A stretch of 64,000 nt of DNA from assembly GCF_016919445.1 (NCBI RefSeq), contig NZ_CP070356.1, positions 4,405,502 to 4,469,501 of the forward strand, read 5' to 3'. Shown here piece after piece: positions 45,571 to 55,686 of this stretch. This stretch comes from Pseudomonas sp. PDNC002. Its GTDB lineage: Bacteria; Pseudomonadota; Gammaproteobacteria; Pseudomonadales; Pseudomonadaceae. The notes below the pieces were generated by a model. The model worked only from the letters and a program-made list of their open reading frames with translations. It was not told the DNA's origin and searched no databases. Position numbers and translations under genes: made by a program. Positions within the stretch are counted from its first letter, which is position 1. Each line of letters opens with the position of its first letter.

Positions 45571-47961
45571 ATGTTCCAGGCGGCCAATCAGACACAAATC
45601 CAACTCTTCATCGACGGCTCGCCGAGTGAGCTGCGGGTTCTCCAGTTCAGCGGCGACGAAGCGCTGGACAGCCTCTTCCGTATCGAGATCGATGTCGTCA
45701 GCGAGCGGGCGCCGTCACCGGACGGACTGCTGTCGAAACGGGCGTTCCTGGCATTCGACCAGCAACTCAACGGCATTCATGGTCTGATTCGCGAGGCCCG
45801 TCTCGGTGCCAGCGATGCTCGCTTCTGCCACGCCAGGCTGATCCTGGAACCCCACCTGGCGAATCTCGCCCTGCGCCGGAACCAGCGGATTTTCCAGCAC
45901 AAGAACGCCCAGGAAATCATCTCGATCATCCTCGGTGAGCATGGCCTTGGCGCCTTCTCCTTCCGACTCTCGGCTCCACCACCTGAGCGCGATTACTGCG
46001 TGCAGTACGACGAGAGCGACCTGGCCTTCGTCTCGCGGCTGTGCGAAGAGGAAGGCTTCCATTACCACTTCGAGCATTCGCCCGGTGACCATACCCTGGT
46101 CTTCGGCGACAGCCCCGCGGCCTGGTCGACCATCGGCAGCGTGCCCTTCCAGAGTGATACAGGCCTGGTCGCCGACGTGCCGGTGATCAAGCACTTCGGT
46201 GCCGGCGCGGCGATTCGCACCTCACGTGTCACCCGCCGCGACTATGACTTCGAGAAGCCCGCGACCCTGCTGGAGGGCAAGGCCCAGGGCGATGGCAAGC
46301 CCGATCTCGAGGATTACGACTACCCTGGCCGCTTCCTCGATGGCGGGCGCGGCAAACAGCTCAGCCAGATCGCCCTGCAACGCCACGCCGCGGACCGGAC
46401 GAAAGCCTATGGCGGTGGCGACCGTCCATTGCTCAGTGGCCACCTGATCACCCTGACCGATCACCCCATCGGCGCCAACAACGCGCTGTGGACAGTCACC
46501 CGCGTCAGCCACCGCGGCTGCCAGCCCCAGGTACTCGAGGAGCACGCCAGCGACAACAGCGAACAGGGTTACCACAACCGCTTCGAGGCCATTCCCGGCT
46601 TCACCGTCCATCGTCCACCGCTGCGTCATCCCAAGCCACGGGTGCTGGGCACGCAAACCGCGGTCGTCACCGGCCCCCAGGGCGACGAGATCTACTGCGA
46701 TCCCTACGGGCGGGTGAAACTGCAGTTCCACTGGGACCGCGACGGCAACCTCGACGAGCACAGCAGTTGCTGGGTTCGCGTCGTCAGCGGCTGGGCGCAC
46801 GACGGCTACGGTCATGTGCTCATTCCGCGCATCGGCATGGAAGTGCTGGTGAATTTCCTCGAGGGCGACCCGGATCAGCCCGTCGTCCATGGCTGCCTGC
46901 CCAACGCCCACCGCCCGGTGCCTTATGAGCTTCCGGAGCACAAGACCCGCAGCGTCTTCAAGACCAACAGCACACTCGGTGGAGGCGGCTCCAACGAACT
47001 GCGCATCGAAGACCGCAAGGGCGCGGAGCAGATCTACGTCCATGCCCAGCGCGATCAGGACATCGAAGTCGAACACAACGAGACCCACTGGGTCGGCCAT
47101 GACCGCCGCAAGACCATCGACCACGACGAAACCGTCCACGTCGGCAACAACCGCACCGAAACCGTGGACGGCAACGAAACCATCACCATCCACAAGAACC
47201 GCACCAAGACCGTCGACAAGCACGAGACCGACCACATCAAGCGCAACTGGTCGATCACCGTCGACCGCATGAAGACCGAGACCGTCAAGCTGACCTACCT
47301 GCAGAACGTCGGCCTGGCCAAGATGATGAACATCGGCACGGTCTACAGCCAGAACGTCGGCCTGCACCTGAACACCATCGTTGGCATGAACCAGGTGGAG
47401 CGCATCGGCAAGAACCGCTCGACCACCATTGGCACATCCATGACGCTCAAGGTTGGCGGCGGCCTGATCGGCTCGGCTGCCGGCGCGGCACCTGCCGGCA
47501 GCGCGAAGATGAACATCGTCTCGGACACGTCATCCAGCCCTGCGGCGGCATCCTCCGCCAGCGGCGGCTCCAGCCTGAGCATGGACGGCGACAGCATCAC
47601 CCTGCAGGTCGGCCCTTCGAAAATCGTCATCACCGCCAAAGGTATCTTCCTCGACGCTCCGGACATCCACCTCAAGTCCGCCAACACGGTCAACGCCGAT
47701 GCGCCGAAGGACGTTCATCTCAACAGCGGCACCGCAGCGGCGGCGCCCGTCATCACCGTCGACGCCGCGTCGCCCGGCTTCACCAGTTTCAATCCGCTGA
47801 GCGATGCTGGCGGGCTGGCCGGCCTGGCTCAAGCCGCCCTGGGCGGAGACCTCGGCGGTCTCGCGGGGGCTGCCATGGGTGCACTGGGCGGCGGCCCCGG
47901 ATTGTCGGATGACGCAGGCGGCCCGCTGAGCAAGATCGCCACACCGAAAGGCTGCTGGTGA
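45571..47961 (+). CDS. vgrG: type VI secretion spike protein VgrG
   Basis: A 796-residue trimeric tail-spike protein loaded at the tip of the T6SS tube. N-terminal gp27-like domain (about 1-380; LEPHLANLALRRNQRIFQHKNAQEII at 90-115), gp5-like OB domain (CDPYGRVKLQFHWDRDG, then SGWAHDGYG and FLEGDPDQPVVHG), a needle of repeated threonine/charge motifs such as HDETVHVGNNRTETVDGNET, then a DUF2345-type and Gly/Ala-rich tail. Start 45571 with AAGGAGG. It is followed at once by an adaptor and an Rhs effector. No core T6SS gene is in the window, so it is an orphan spike. Confidence 0.93.
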   Translation: MFQAANQTQIQLFIDGSPSELRVLQFSGDEALDSLFRIEIDVVSERAPSPDGLLSKRAFLAFDQQLNGIHGLIREARLGASDARFCHARLILEPHLANLALRRNQRIFQHKNAQEIISIILGEHGLGAFSFRLSAPPPERDYCVQYDESDLAFVSRLCEEEGFHYHFEHSPGDHTLVFGDSPAAWSTIGSVPFQSDTGLVADVPVIKHFGAGAAIRTSRVTRRDYDFEKPATLLEGKAQGDGKPDLEDYDYPGRFLDGGRGKQLSQIALQRHAADRTKAYGGGDRPLLSGHLITLTDHPIGANNALWTVTRVSHRGCQPQVLEEHASDNSEQGYHNRFEAIPGFTVHRPPLRHPKPRVLGTQTAVVTGPQGDEIYCDPYGRVKLQFHWDRDGNLDEHSSCWVRVVSGWAHDGYGHVLIPRIGMEVLVNFLEGDPDQPVVHGCLPNAHRPVPYELPEHKTRSVFKTNSTLGGGGSNELRIEDRKGAEQIYVHAQRDQDIEVEHNETHWVGHDRRKTIDHDETVHVGNNRTETVDGNETITIHKNRTKTVDKHETDHIKRNWSITVDRMKTETVKLTYLQNVGLAKMMNIGTVYSQNVGLHLNTIVGMNQVERIGKNRSTTIGTSMTLKVGGGLIGSAAGAAPAGSAKMNIVSDTSSSPAAASSASGGSSLSMDGDSITLQVGPSKIVITAKGIFLDAPDIHLKSANTVNADAPKDVHLNSGTAAAAPVITVDAASPGFTSFNPLSDAGGLAGLAQAALGGDLGGLAGAAMGALGGGPGLSDDAGGPLSKIATPKGCW

Positions 47962-49091
47962 TGATCCGCATCGATAACCACAGCGGTCTACCGCACCTGC
48001 TCTACGAGAAAACCGGTCCCTCTGGAGAACCCTTCGACGTCATCGTTTTGCGAGGCACCTTCGACTTCGCCCGCGACGGTGAGCCGATGGCGCTTTCGGC
48101 GATTCAGCGGCCGATCCAGTTCGGCGATCGCTACGACGGGCCGATCAATACCCAACCGCTGAAGGCCGTGCTCGCCGAGGAAGGGGATCTGGTGTTGGGG
48201 AAGCTGGGGACGGACGTGCTGATGCATGGCCATGTGCGCTCATACCAGGGGCAGCCCCTCAGGCACTGGCTTGCCGAATTGACGGTTGGGTCTGTCGGAA
48301 AAGTGGTGCGTGTCAGCGGCCCGCGGGAGATTCGAGACTCTCTGACCGGGTGGTGTCTGGATGAGGCCACCCCTGTAGACCAGGTGCCGTTGGACTACCG
48401 ACTGGCTTTTGGCGGTTGCTTCTACGATCCGCAGCCGCCAGCCGAATCTATGCAGGCCAGCAGTCTTCACTACCCCATGAACCCTGCCGGCTGCGGCTGG
48501 CTACCCGATGCCTCGTCGCTCAGAAGCCTGGAGCAAGCGGCTCGGCAGCGTATCGAAGGGCGGATTTCATCGATCAGGCGAATGCCCGCACCGCAGCTAG
48601 ATGACCCGCGGACGCCCTACGAGCATCCCTTCCAACAACTTATCCCTCAAGGATTCGGAGCAATCGCCCGCTGGTGGGAACCCAGGACCTCCCTTCAGGG
48701 CACCTATGACCAACATTGGGAGGAAGAACGCTACCCCTTCTTTCCCAAAGACTTCGATCCGCGCTTTTACAACAGCGCTCCTGGTGAGCTGGTTTCCACC
48801 TCGTATCTGACGGGTAACGAACACGTTCAGCTCAAGGGTTGCCTGGCCTCAGGTCATCGCGCGATGCGCCTTCCGGGGGTCGTTCCATTGGTTCTGATCA
48901 ACGAAAGATCCCCCAATAACCATATCCAGTATCCGCTGCTGGATACGGTTCGAATCGACCTCGATAGCTATCAGGCCACTCTGCTGTGGCGCCTTCCATT
49001 GGCGCGGCAGATGCCGATCAATCAACTGACCATTGGCTTGGTGGCACTGCCGGCCGAGAAACAGACCGGGAAAAGGATATCCCAAGGATGA
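47961..49091 (+). CDS. DUF2169 T6SS adaptor protein
   Basis: A 376-residue protein of the DUF2169 family: NHSGLPHLLYEKTGPSGEPF, VLRGTFDFARDGEPMALS, PREIRDSLTGW and LDYRLAFGGCFYDP with FPKDFDPRFYNSAP. DUF2169 proteins link PAAR-bearing Rhs effectors to VgrG. Start ATG 47961 shares one base with the vgrG stop; GTG 47958 is an alternative. It overlaps the rhs start by 4 bases. Composition falls slightly in GC along its second half. Confidence 0.85.
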   Translation: MIRIDNHSGLPHLLYEKTGPSGEPFDVIVLRGTFDFARDGEPMALSAIQRPIQFGDRYDGPINTQPLKAVLAEEGDLVLGKLGTDVLMHGHVRSYQGQPLRHWLAELTVGSVGKVVRVSGPREIRDSLTGWCLDEATPVDQVPLDYRLAFGGCFYDPQPPAESMQASSLHYPMNPAGCGWLPDASSLRSLEQAARQRIEGRISSIRRMPAPQLDDPRTPYEHPFQQLIPQGFGAIARWWEPRTSLQGTYDQHWEEERYPFFPKDFDPRFYNSAPGELVSTSYLTGNEHVQLKGCLASGHRAMRLPGVVPLVLINERSPNNHIQYPLLDTVRIDLDSYQATLLWRLPLARQMPINQLTIGLVALPAEKQTGKRISQG

Positions 49092-52000
49092 ATGACCGTC
49101 TGAGCGTTTCCTCGGCAGCAGAGGATGCAGTTGCGGAGCAGAAACTCCTGAACGCACGTCAGCTGACTGAACTGGCCCAACGTGAGTCGCAGGCCAGCAC
49201 TATTCTCGGCACGCTAGACAAGCTGGAAGCATTGCGTCCGCTTTCCAATGCAGAGCAAGCATCTCGCAGCCAGATGCAGGGGGAGTTGAGTAAGCTCAAG
49301 CAACAGCGGATTGCGCTGGAGGCCTCACCCACCCCGGCAGCCGGCGGTACAAAACGGCACGTCGCGAACGAATCCACGCAATGGAAGGCTATCTGCATCA
49401 CGCCCGATTTCTGTCGAGTTGGGCTTCCGATCATTGCCTTTGACTCCTTTGCTACGCTCGACAAACAAGTCAAATCTTCACCCAACGTCAAAGCCCAGGG
49501 CGTACCGGTTTACCGGCAGGGCGATCTGTTCCAGCAAGTACAGGCGGATGCCGGGCAGCACGTCGTAGCGGGAACCTCGCTGGGATCGGGGCACGTCAAG
49601 CTGCTGGACGGCCACCCTACGGCCAAGGCCAATGGCATTCCGCTTGCCCGCCATGACAGCTACTGCCTGGTCAATTGCAACGCGAACGGGCTTGGCGGTG
49701 CGCTAGGCAAGATCGTCAGCAACCAGAAGATGGCCAGCGGCGGCGATCCCGACCGGAAGGCCAGCAATCTTGACGCGCCACCTGGCGAGCGCACCAGCCC
49801 CTATCTGGAAAAGCTCAAAGCCCAAAAAGAGGCGTTGAAAAAAGAGCTTTCCGCCTTCGATGCACTGGACGAGTACGTTCGCTTCGATGATCTGAACCAG
49901 ACTCTTGATGAAAAAATCGCCAGCATCAAATCCGCCCCACTGCTGGGAATCCCCTTCACCGATCTGATCCCAGGCGTGGGTGAGCTTGGCGCACAGATAC
50001 AGCGCGGCACCGCGGGTTTTGCCAAGGATATCGTCACCGGCATCGGCGAGTTGGCCTACGAAGGCAGCAAGACCGCTGCCAAGATGCAGACACCGGCCGG
50101 CATCGAGTCGAAAGTCCTCGATGGGCAGATACTGGCCGAAAATATCCGCCTGGGAAATGTGACCCCGGAGACAGTCGCCAGCGATGCCAAGACGATTGGG
50201 AGCGCCATCGTCAAACCTGTCGCTACTCCCTGGGAGAAAGGCGACTACGCAGAAGCCATTACTCGCGGCGGCTTGGAAATAGTCACCCTGCCACTGGCAG
50301 AACTCAAAGCTGGAATTCTTGGGAAATTTGGCAAAGCCAGCCAGGTTGCCAAGGCCGCCGAAGCGGCAAAAGCGGCTGAGGTTGCAAAGGCCGCTGAAGC
50401 AGCAGGTGACGCCGCCAAGGCCGAGCAGACTGCGCATGCAGGCGACGCCGCCAAGGCCACTGACGGCGTACATGTCGAGCAGGGCAATCCCGCCGGGCGA
50501 GCCGAGGGCGATAAGCCCGGGAGTGCCTCCGCAGATGGGAAGAATTGCGAGCCCGGCAAATGCGGCCTCGAGAGCGAGCCCGTCGACGTCGCCACCGGCG
50601 ACTACGTGCAAACCTGGCCTGTGCTGGATATCCCCGGCAGTATTCCGCTGCGCCTGAATCGTCACTACCGTTCACGCCAATCATTCCGTGGTGTCTTCGG
50701 CTACAAATGGGCGGACGAGTGGTCCCAGCGCCTGGAACTCGACGACCAGCGCATCACCTTCAACACCGCTGAAGGCACAACGCTCGTCTATCTGGCGCCG
50801 GAAGATGAAGTCCTTGCTTACAACCTGCGCGATGGCCGCTACCAGCTATCTGGCCACCGCAGCGCCACACTGCGTCTCTACGACCGGCGCAGCCAGCACA
50901 CCCTGCTCTTCGAACCCAGCACCGCCTCTACAAGACCACTAAGTGCCATTGAAGACCGTAACGGCAACGCCATTCGCTTTCACTATTGCGATGGACGCCT
51001 GCATCGCATCGAGCACAGCGATGGCTTCCAACTAAGAATTGGACACACTGCCAGCGGCCTGATCGAACACGTCGCATTGCTCGAGCCGGGCCAGCCAGAG
51101 CGTCATCTTCTGCAATGTCGCTATGAGTCCTTCGACTTGCTGACCAGTTGCCACAGCCAGCAATTCGGCCCGCTCCAGCACACCTACAACCCTAGCGGCT
51201 ACATGCTGCAGTGGCGCGATTCTGACCAGACCCAGGTCGACATGACCTATGACGATCATGGTCGCGTCCGCACCGTCAGCACCCCGCAAGGCTTCTACAA
51301 CGACCGCTTCGAATACGAAGCGCTCGCCCGCTGCACTCACTATCACGACGCCGAAGGCGGCCACAGCCGTTTCTACTACGACGACAACAACCTCGTCGTG
51401 CGGAAAATCGATCCACTCGGGAACGAATCGCTCACAGAATGGGATGAGTTCACCAACAAGCTCAGCGAAACCGACCCGCTGGGTCGCGTCACCCGCTACA
51501 GCTACAGCGATGCCGGGGAGTTGCTCACCCAGATCAACCCCGACGGCAGCCGCGAGACCCGCCATTACGACGCCACCGGCAATCTCGCCCGTTACCGCGC
51601 CGTTGATGGCAGTACCTGGGCGCTCACCTACGATCAGCGCGGCAACCTCGAAACGCTAACGCTGCCCGATGGTCGCCAGATTCGTTATCGCTACGGTACA
51701 CATGGCGAACGACTGGAGCAGATCAATCCTGACGGAGGAGCCCTTCGTTACGAGTACGACGAACGTCATCGCCTGAGCGCCATCGAACATCCCAATGGCC
51801 ACACGAGCCAATTGAGCCTGGACATTTTCGGCCGGCCACTCAAGCACACCGACGCCCTGGGCCAGACCACCCGCCTGAGCTACGCCCAGCACGCCCACCC
51901 ACGTGGCTCGGTTGCCGCCCTCACCCTGGCTGACGGCGCCGAGCAACAGTGGCAATACGACAGCGAGCTGCGCGTCCAACGCTTCACCGATGGCGAAGGC

Positions 52001-54079
52001 CGCAGCACGCACTATCACTACGGCGCCTTCGACCTGCTCGAGAGCCTGACGCAACCCGGCGGCCAGACACTGCAACTGGCCTATGACAAGCTGGCACGGC
52101 TGGTACGTGTCACCAACGGCCTCGGCCAGCACTATCACTACCAATACGACCTGGCAGGCCGTCTGGTGGCAGAACGCGACTTTGCCGGCACCTCCATCCG
52201 CTACCGTTACAACGCCGCCGGCTGGCTGACCGAAAAGCACTGCGCCGACGGTGCCCGCGTCCATTATCACTACGACATCGCCTCGGCCCTCCTGGTGCGC
52301 ATCGACCAGCAGCCCGCCAACGGTCCCGTTGAAATCACTCGGCTGAGCTATGACGACAGAGGACATCTGGTCCAGGTCAGCAACCCCAACGCCCTAATTG
52401 AATACCAACGCGACGCCGCCGGGCGCGTCATCCTGGAACGCTGCAACCACCGCGAGATCCGCCATCACTACGGCACCGACAACGGCTTGCCCACCATTCT
52501 CCAGGCCGGTGCCTTCGCCGAGCCAGAAAGCCATCAGCAAGCCAATGCCGATCATCCCGAGATCCGCTGGCAACACGACCACAGCGGCAGCCTGACTCAA
52601 CTCCAGATCGGCGAACACGCCCCACTAGCACTCCAGAACGACGCCCTGGGCCGCGATATCCAGCGCCACAGTCCGGAAGGCTTCCTGCAACAACAGGAGT
52701 ACAACCGCATCGGCCTGCTCAGCGGTCAACGTGCCGGCCAGGCCAAGGCCGTTTCGGGTCTGCCGCCCGAACTGCACAGCCACGTCCAGCGCGACTACCG
52801 CTACGACAAAGCCTTCAACCCCATCCAGATCGACGACCAACGCTGGGGCAGCAGTCGCTATCGCTACAACGCCAACGACCAGATCATCGCCGCTCACCTG
52901 GGCAGTGCGAATCCGCAACGCTGGCAGTACGACCAGGCCCTGGACCTCACCAGCGAAGCGCTACCCTCCGGCAAGAGCGAATACGGTCAAAGCATTGAGC
53001 AGCAAGGCGGCCGCGCCGTGCGCTGCGGCCCGGATCGCTACGAATACGACGCCTGCGGCCGTCTGATCAGCAAGACGGTCCAACGCAACGGCTTCCGCCC
53101 CCAGCGCTGGAGCTACCGCTGGAACAGCGACAACCGCCTGACCGAACTGCGCAACCCCAACGGTGAACATTGGCGCTACGCCTACGACGCCTTTGGCCGA
53201 CGCATTCGCAAGTTCCAGGTCATCGACGGCAGAGACGCCCAGCGCATCGTCGGCGAGGAATACCTGTGGAGCGGCGAGCAACTCATCGAAGCCGCCCCGC
53301 TCTGCGCCAATGGCGAGGTGCTCTACGACCAAGCCACCCGCTGGACTTACGCACCGGGCAGCTTTACGCCTATCACCCAGCACCAGAATGGCAAGCTCAG
53401 CTACATCGTCGCCGACCACCTCGGCAGCCCGCGGGAGCTACTCAGCGAACAGGGTGAACTGGTCTGGTCCAACAGCCCGAACGTGTGGGGATTGGCACGG
53501 CTATGGAAAGCCGCCAACGATGACACCGGGCCAGTGGACTGCCCGTTCCGCTTCCCCGGCCAGTACTACGACGGCGAAAGCGGCCTGCACTACAACCGCC
53601 ATCGCTACTATGATCCACAGACGGCGCAGTACCTGAGCCCCGACCCGTTGGGGTTGGGCGGAGGAAGCCGACCTCAGGGGTATGTGCATAACCCGATGGG
53701 GTGGGTGGATCCATCGGGGTTAGTTCCGTGCTTGCCGGAAAAAATAAATTTGGCAAGTGATGGCGTTCAACATGTAAAAGAACGACATGTAGGCCAAGCC
53801 TTAGGATGGGAACATAAAAGCAAATGGACTGTTAACAATGCGGAGTGGAAGAGTATCGCGCGAGACACATTCAGAAACCCAGATAGAATAATAAGAGATG
53901 GAGATCGCTTTATATACGAGAAAATCTTACCAAATAAAATTATAGGGGCAAGTCCGGACGGAATAAATCTGAATAAGGTCAGAGTGGTTGTTGAATCGAA
54001 TGGCGACCTAGTCACCGCTTTCCCGCAGGCTGTTTTTAAAGATTTAAAAGATACTGACAAGCTGATTTTTTCGAGGTGA
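49088..54079 (+). CDS. rhsA: Rhs-family T6SS effector with C-terminal EndoU-like toxin
   Basis: A 1663-residue polymorphic toxin. Residues 1-80 form a coiled coil; 100-205 are a PAAR-like (DUF4150) domain; 250-430 helical, perhaps membrane-active; 450-495 an Ala/Lys repeat (AKAAEAAKAAEVAKA style); about 530-1540 the Rhs/YD-repeat cage. The self-cleavage junction is YVHNPMGWVDPSGL at 1532-1545. The toxin, 1546-1663, has DGVQHVKERHV (His1562, His1567), FIYEKILPNKIIG and VESNGDLVTAFPQ, which resembles bacterial EndoU/BECR-fold ribonucleases. The DNA of the tip is AT-rich, unlike the rest. Start 49088 overlaps the adaptor stop. Confidence 0.88.
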   Translation: MNDRLSVSSAAEDAVAEQKLLNARQLTELAQRESQASTILGTLDKLEALRPLSNAEQASRSQMQGELSKLKQQRIALEASPTPAAGGTKRHVANESTQWKAICITPDFCRVGLPIIAFDSFATLDKQVKSSPNVKAQGVPVYRQGDLFQQVQADAGQHVVAGTSLGSGHVKLLDGHPTAKANGIPLARHDSYCLVNCNANGLGGALGKIVSNQKMASGGDPDRKASNLDAPPGERTSPYLEKLKAQKEALKKELSAFDALDEYVRFDDLNQTLDEKIASIKSAPLLGIPFTDLIPGVGELGAQIQRGTAGFAKDIVTGIGELAYEGSKTAAKMQTPAGIESKVLDGQILAENIRLGNVTPETVASDAKTIGSAIVKPVATPWEKGDYAEAITRGGLEIVTLPLAELKAGILGKFGKASQVAKAAEAAKAAEVAKAAEAAGDAAKAEQTAHAGDAAKATDGVHVEQGNPAGRAEGDKPGSASADGKNCEPGKCGLESEPVDVATGDYVQTWPVLDIPGSIPLRLNRHYRSRQSFRGVFGYKWADEWSQRLELDDQRITFNTAEGTTLVYLAPEDEVLAYNLRDGRYQLSGHRSATLRLYDRRSQHTLLFEPSTASTRPLSAIEDRNGNAIRFHYCDGRLHRIEHSDGFQLRIGHTASGLIEHVALLEPGQPERHLLQCRYESFDLLTSCHSQQFGPLQHTYNPSGYMLQWRDSDQTQVDMTYDDHGRVRTVSTPQGFYNDRFEYEALARCTHYHDAEGGHSRFYYDDNNLVVRKIDPLGNESLTEWDEFTNKLSETDPLGRVTRYSYSDAGELLTQINPDGSRETRHYDATGNLARYRAVDGSTWALTYDQRGNLETLTLPDGRQIRYRYGTHGERLEQINPDGGALRYEYDERHRLSAIEHPNGHTSQLSLDIFGRPLKHTDALGQTTRLSYAQHAHPRGSVAALTLADGAEQQWQYDSELRVQRFTDGEGRSTHYHYGAFDLLESLTQPGGQTLQLAYDKLARLVRVTNGLGQHYHYQYDLAGRLVAERDFAGTSIRYRYNAAGWLTEKHCADGARVHYHYDIASALLVRIDQQPANGPVEITRLSYDDRGHLVQVSNPNALIEYQRDAAGRVILERCNHREIRHHYGTDNGLPTILQAGAFAEPESHQQANADHPEIRWQHDHSGSLTQLQIGEHAPLALQNDALGRDIQRHSPEGFLQQQEYNRIGLLSGQRAGQAKAVSGLPPELHSHVQRDYRYDKAFNPIQIDDQRWGSSRYRYNANDQIIAAHLGSANPQRWQYDQALDLTSEALPSGKSEYGQSIEQQGGRAVRCGPDRYEYDACGRLISKTVQRNGFRPQRWSYRWNSDNRLTELRNPNGEHWRYAYDAFGRRIRKFQVIDGRDAQRIVGEEYLWSGEQLIEAAPLCANGEVLYDQATRWTYAPGSFTPITQHQNGKLSYIVADHLGSPRELLSEQGELVWSNSPNVWGLARLWKAANDDTGPVDCPFRFPGQYYDGESGLHYNRHRYYDPQTAQYLSPDPLGLGGGSRPQGYVHNPMGWVDPSGLVPCLPEKINLASDGVQHVKERHVGQALGWEHKSKWTVNNAEWKSIARDTFRNPDRIIRDGDRFIYEKILPNKIIGASPDGINLNKVRVVVESNGDLVTAFPQAVFKDLKDTDKLIFSR

Positions 54080-54087
54080 GGAGAAAG

Positions 54088-54387
54088 ATGGCATTAGACA
54101 TCATAGTTGTTTTTGACGATAACGAAACTCAATTCTTGACAATGAGTGAAGCGCTTCACTCAGAAATATTCAGTGCATCCACTCGATGGAGCAGCTACAA
54201 AGAGCTTCGAAAGCTAAGAGATTATTACAAGGCAAACATTTCAATAAATTCAACTGAGAGCTATACTTTTTTGCACGAGCTAAGCGACATTGCTTCTCGA
54301 GTAAAAGTTAACACCATAGAGCTAAATGAGATAAAAAAATCCCTTCAAAGAAAAAAAATTAAGAAATTACGAATGACAGGGGACTAA
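54088..54387 (+). CDS. probable immunity protein for the Rhs tip
   Basis: A 99-residue, highly charged, likely helical protein (residues 35-95 rich in Lys, Leu, Ser) that starts 9 bases after rhs with GAGGTGAGGAGA upstream. No family is recognised. The position directly after the toxin end, the small size and the same low GC content are what an Rhs immunity gene shows. It should neutralise the toxin in the producer. Identification is by position and composition only. Confidence 0.65.
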   Translation: MALDIIVVFDDNETQFLTMSEALHSEIFSASTRWSSYKELRKLRDYYKANISINSTESYTFLHELSDIASRVKVNTIELNEIKKSLQRKKIKKLRMTGD

Positions 54388-54388
54388 T

Positions 54389-54559
54389 TCTATAAACCCA
54401 ACGAACAAACCCTCCATTCTAGATCCACGCACACCAACCCTGGACGGCAGAGCGATAACAGACCTCAGTAATGAGGAATAGGATTTTGAACAACTGCCCG
54501 AAGACAGTGATGCGGAGCATCACCTATTACATATAAGTAGAACCGCCGCCACAGTCTAA
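54389..54559 (+). pseudogene. stop-interrupted short frame after the immunity gene
   Basis: One frame reads NSINPTNKPSILDPRTPTLD, continues GRAITDLSNEE, meets a TAG at 54479, then continues DFEQLPEDSDAEHHLLHISR, ending TAATV and TAA at 54557. A change of TAG to TGG would give a continuous frame of about 57 residues. It may be the remnant tail of an older rhs tip or immunity gene. It has no start codon or binding site, so it may be chance. Confidence 0.3.
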
Positions 54560-54561
54560 CT

Positions 54562-55467
54562 TCAGGCCATATCACTCTGAATGAACTCCTCGGCAAGAAA
54601 GTCAATCAGTGTCCGCACCGACGGCAATAGTCCGCGGCGCGATGGAAAGATCGCATGGACGATGCCGCACTTGGGTGTCCAGCCCGGTAGCAGTTCCACC
54701 ACCTTGCCGGTGGCCAAGTCTTCGCGGACGGCCACGCGAGGCACGTGAGCGATGCCGACGCCAGCCAGTACCGCGTTGCGCAAGGCCTGCAGGTCATCGG
54801 TGACCAGGCGTGGCTTGTGCGAGATCAGCAGTCGCTCGCTGTCTTCGTTGAACAACTCCCACTGATACTCGCGCTGCATGCTGCCCCAGTGCAGGCTGGG
54901 CAGTTGTCCCAGCCCCATCGGCGAACTGTCGCCGGCCATGCGTTCCAGCAGGTCCGGTCGGCCCACCAGGCACTGCGTGCTGTTGCCCAGTACCTTCATC
55001 ACCATGTCGGTGTTTTCCAGCGGAGGAAAGCGAACACGCAGGGCGATGTCGAAGCCTTCATGGAGCAGGTCGACGCGGCGGTTGGTGCTCTCGATGAACA
55101 GTTCCACCAGCGGGTACTTGAGCATGTACCGGGTGAGCATGGGCCCCACCCAGGAACTGAGCAGTGTCGTCGGGCAGGCCAGCCGCACCAACCCGCGCGG
55201 CTCGCTGCGGTTACGCTCGATCACCTCCGATGCACCTTCCGCTTCGATGCGCATCGCCACGCAGCGCTGGTAGTACTCCTGACCGATCTCGGTCAAGGAA
55301 CAGTGCCGGCTGGTACGGTGCAACAGGCGTACGCCAAGGCGTTCCTCCAGCTGGGCAATGCGCCGGCTGAGCTTGGATTTGGGAATATCCAGGGCACGCC
55401 CGGCGGCCGCAAAACCACCCTGCTCCACCACCTGGGTGAAGTAGTACAGGGTATTGAGGTCTTCCAT
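54562..55467 (-). CDS. LysR-type transcription regulator
   Basis: A 301-residue LysR-type protein: winged helix 1-60 (MEDLNTLYYFTQVVEQGGFA, then IPKSKLSRRIAQLEERLG) and a long effector domain. FDIALRVRFPPLENTDMV near residues 137-154 is typical of the CrgA/AaeR-like group, whose members often control nearby oxidoreductases or efflux. No divergent target gene is present: the next gene on the other strand is the YjhX homologue 355 bases away. Start 55467 follows GGAGAACG. Confidence 0.87.
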   Translation of the reverse strand: MEDLNTLYYFTQVVEQGGFAAAGRALDIPKSKLSRRIAQLEERLGVRLLHRTSRHCSLTEIGQEYYQRCVAMRIEAEGASEVIERNRSEPRGLVRLACPTTLLSSWVGPMLTRYMLKYPLVELFIESTNRRVDLLHEGFDIALRVRFPPLENTDMVMKVLGNSTQCLVGRPDLLERMAGDSSPMGLGQLPSLHWGSMQREYQWELFNEDSERLLISHKPRLVTDDLQALRNAVLAGVGIAHVPRVAVREDLATGKVVELLPGWTPKCGIVHAIFPSRRGLLPSVRTLIDFLAEEFIQSDMA

Positions 55468-55686
55468 GGATCGTTCTCCTGGTGGAACGCTAACGGCGGG
55501 TTGCGCAGTCTAGCGCAGCAAGGGTGCCGAAATTAATGGCATCTCCTGGTTCCTCCGTAATGGGAAGCACGGCGCTTCGTTCGGGGCGACACGTCCGCCC
55601 AGCGGGTTGATCCCCTTCCCTTCGGACGCCTAGAATTGCCGGGCCCGAATTCCGGGCATCCTCTCTGATCCGTTGAGACAGGTTTC

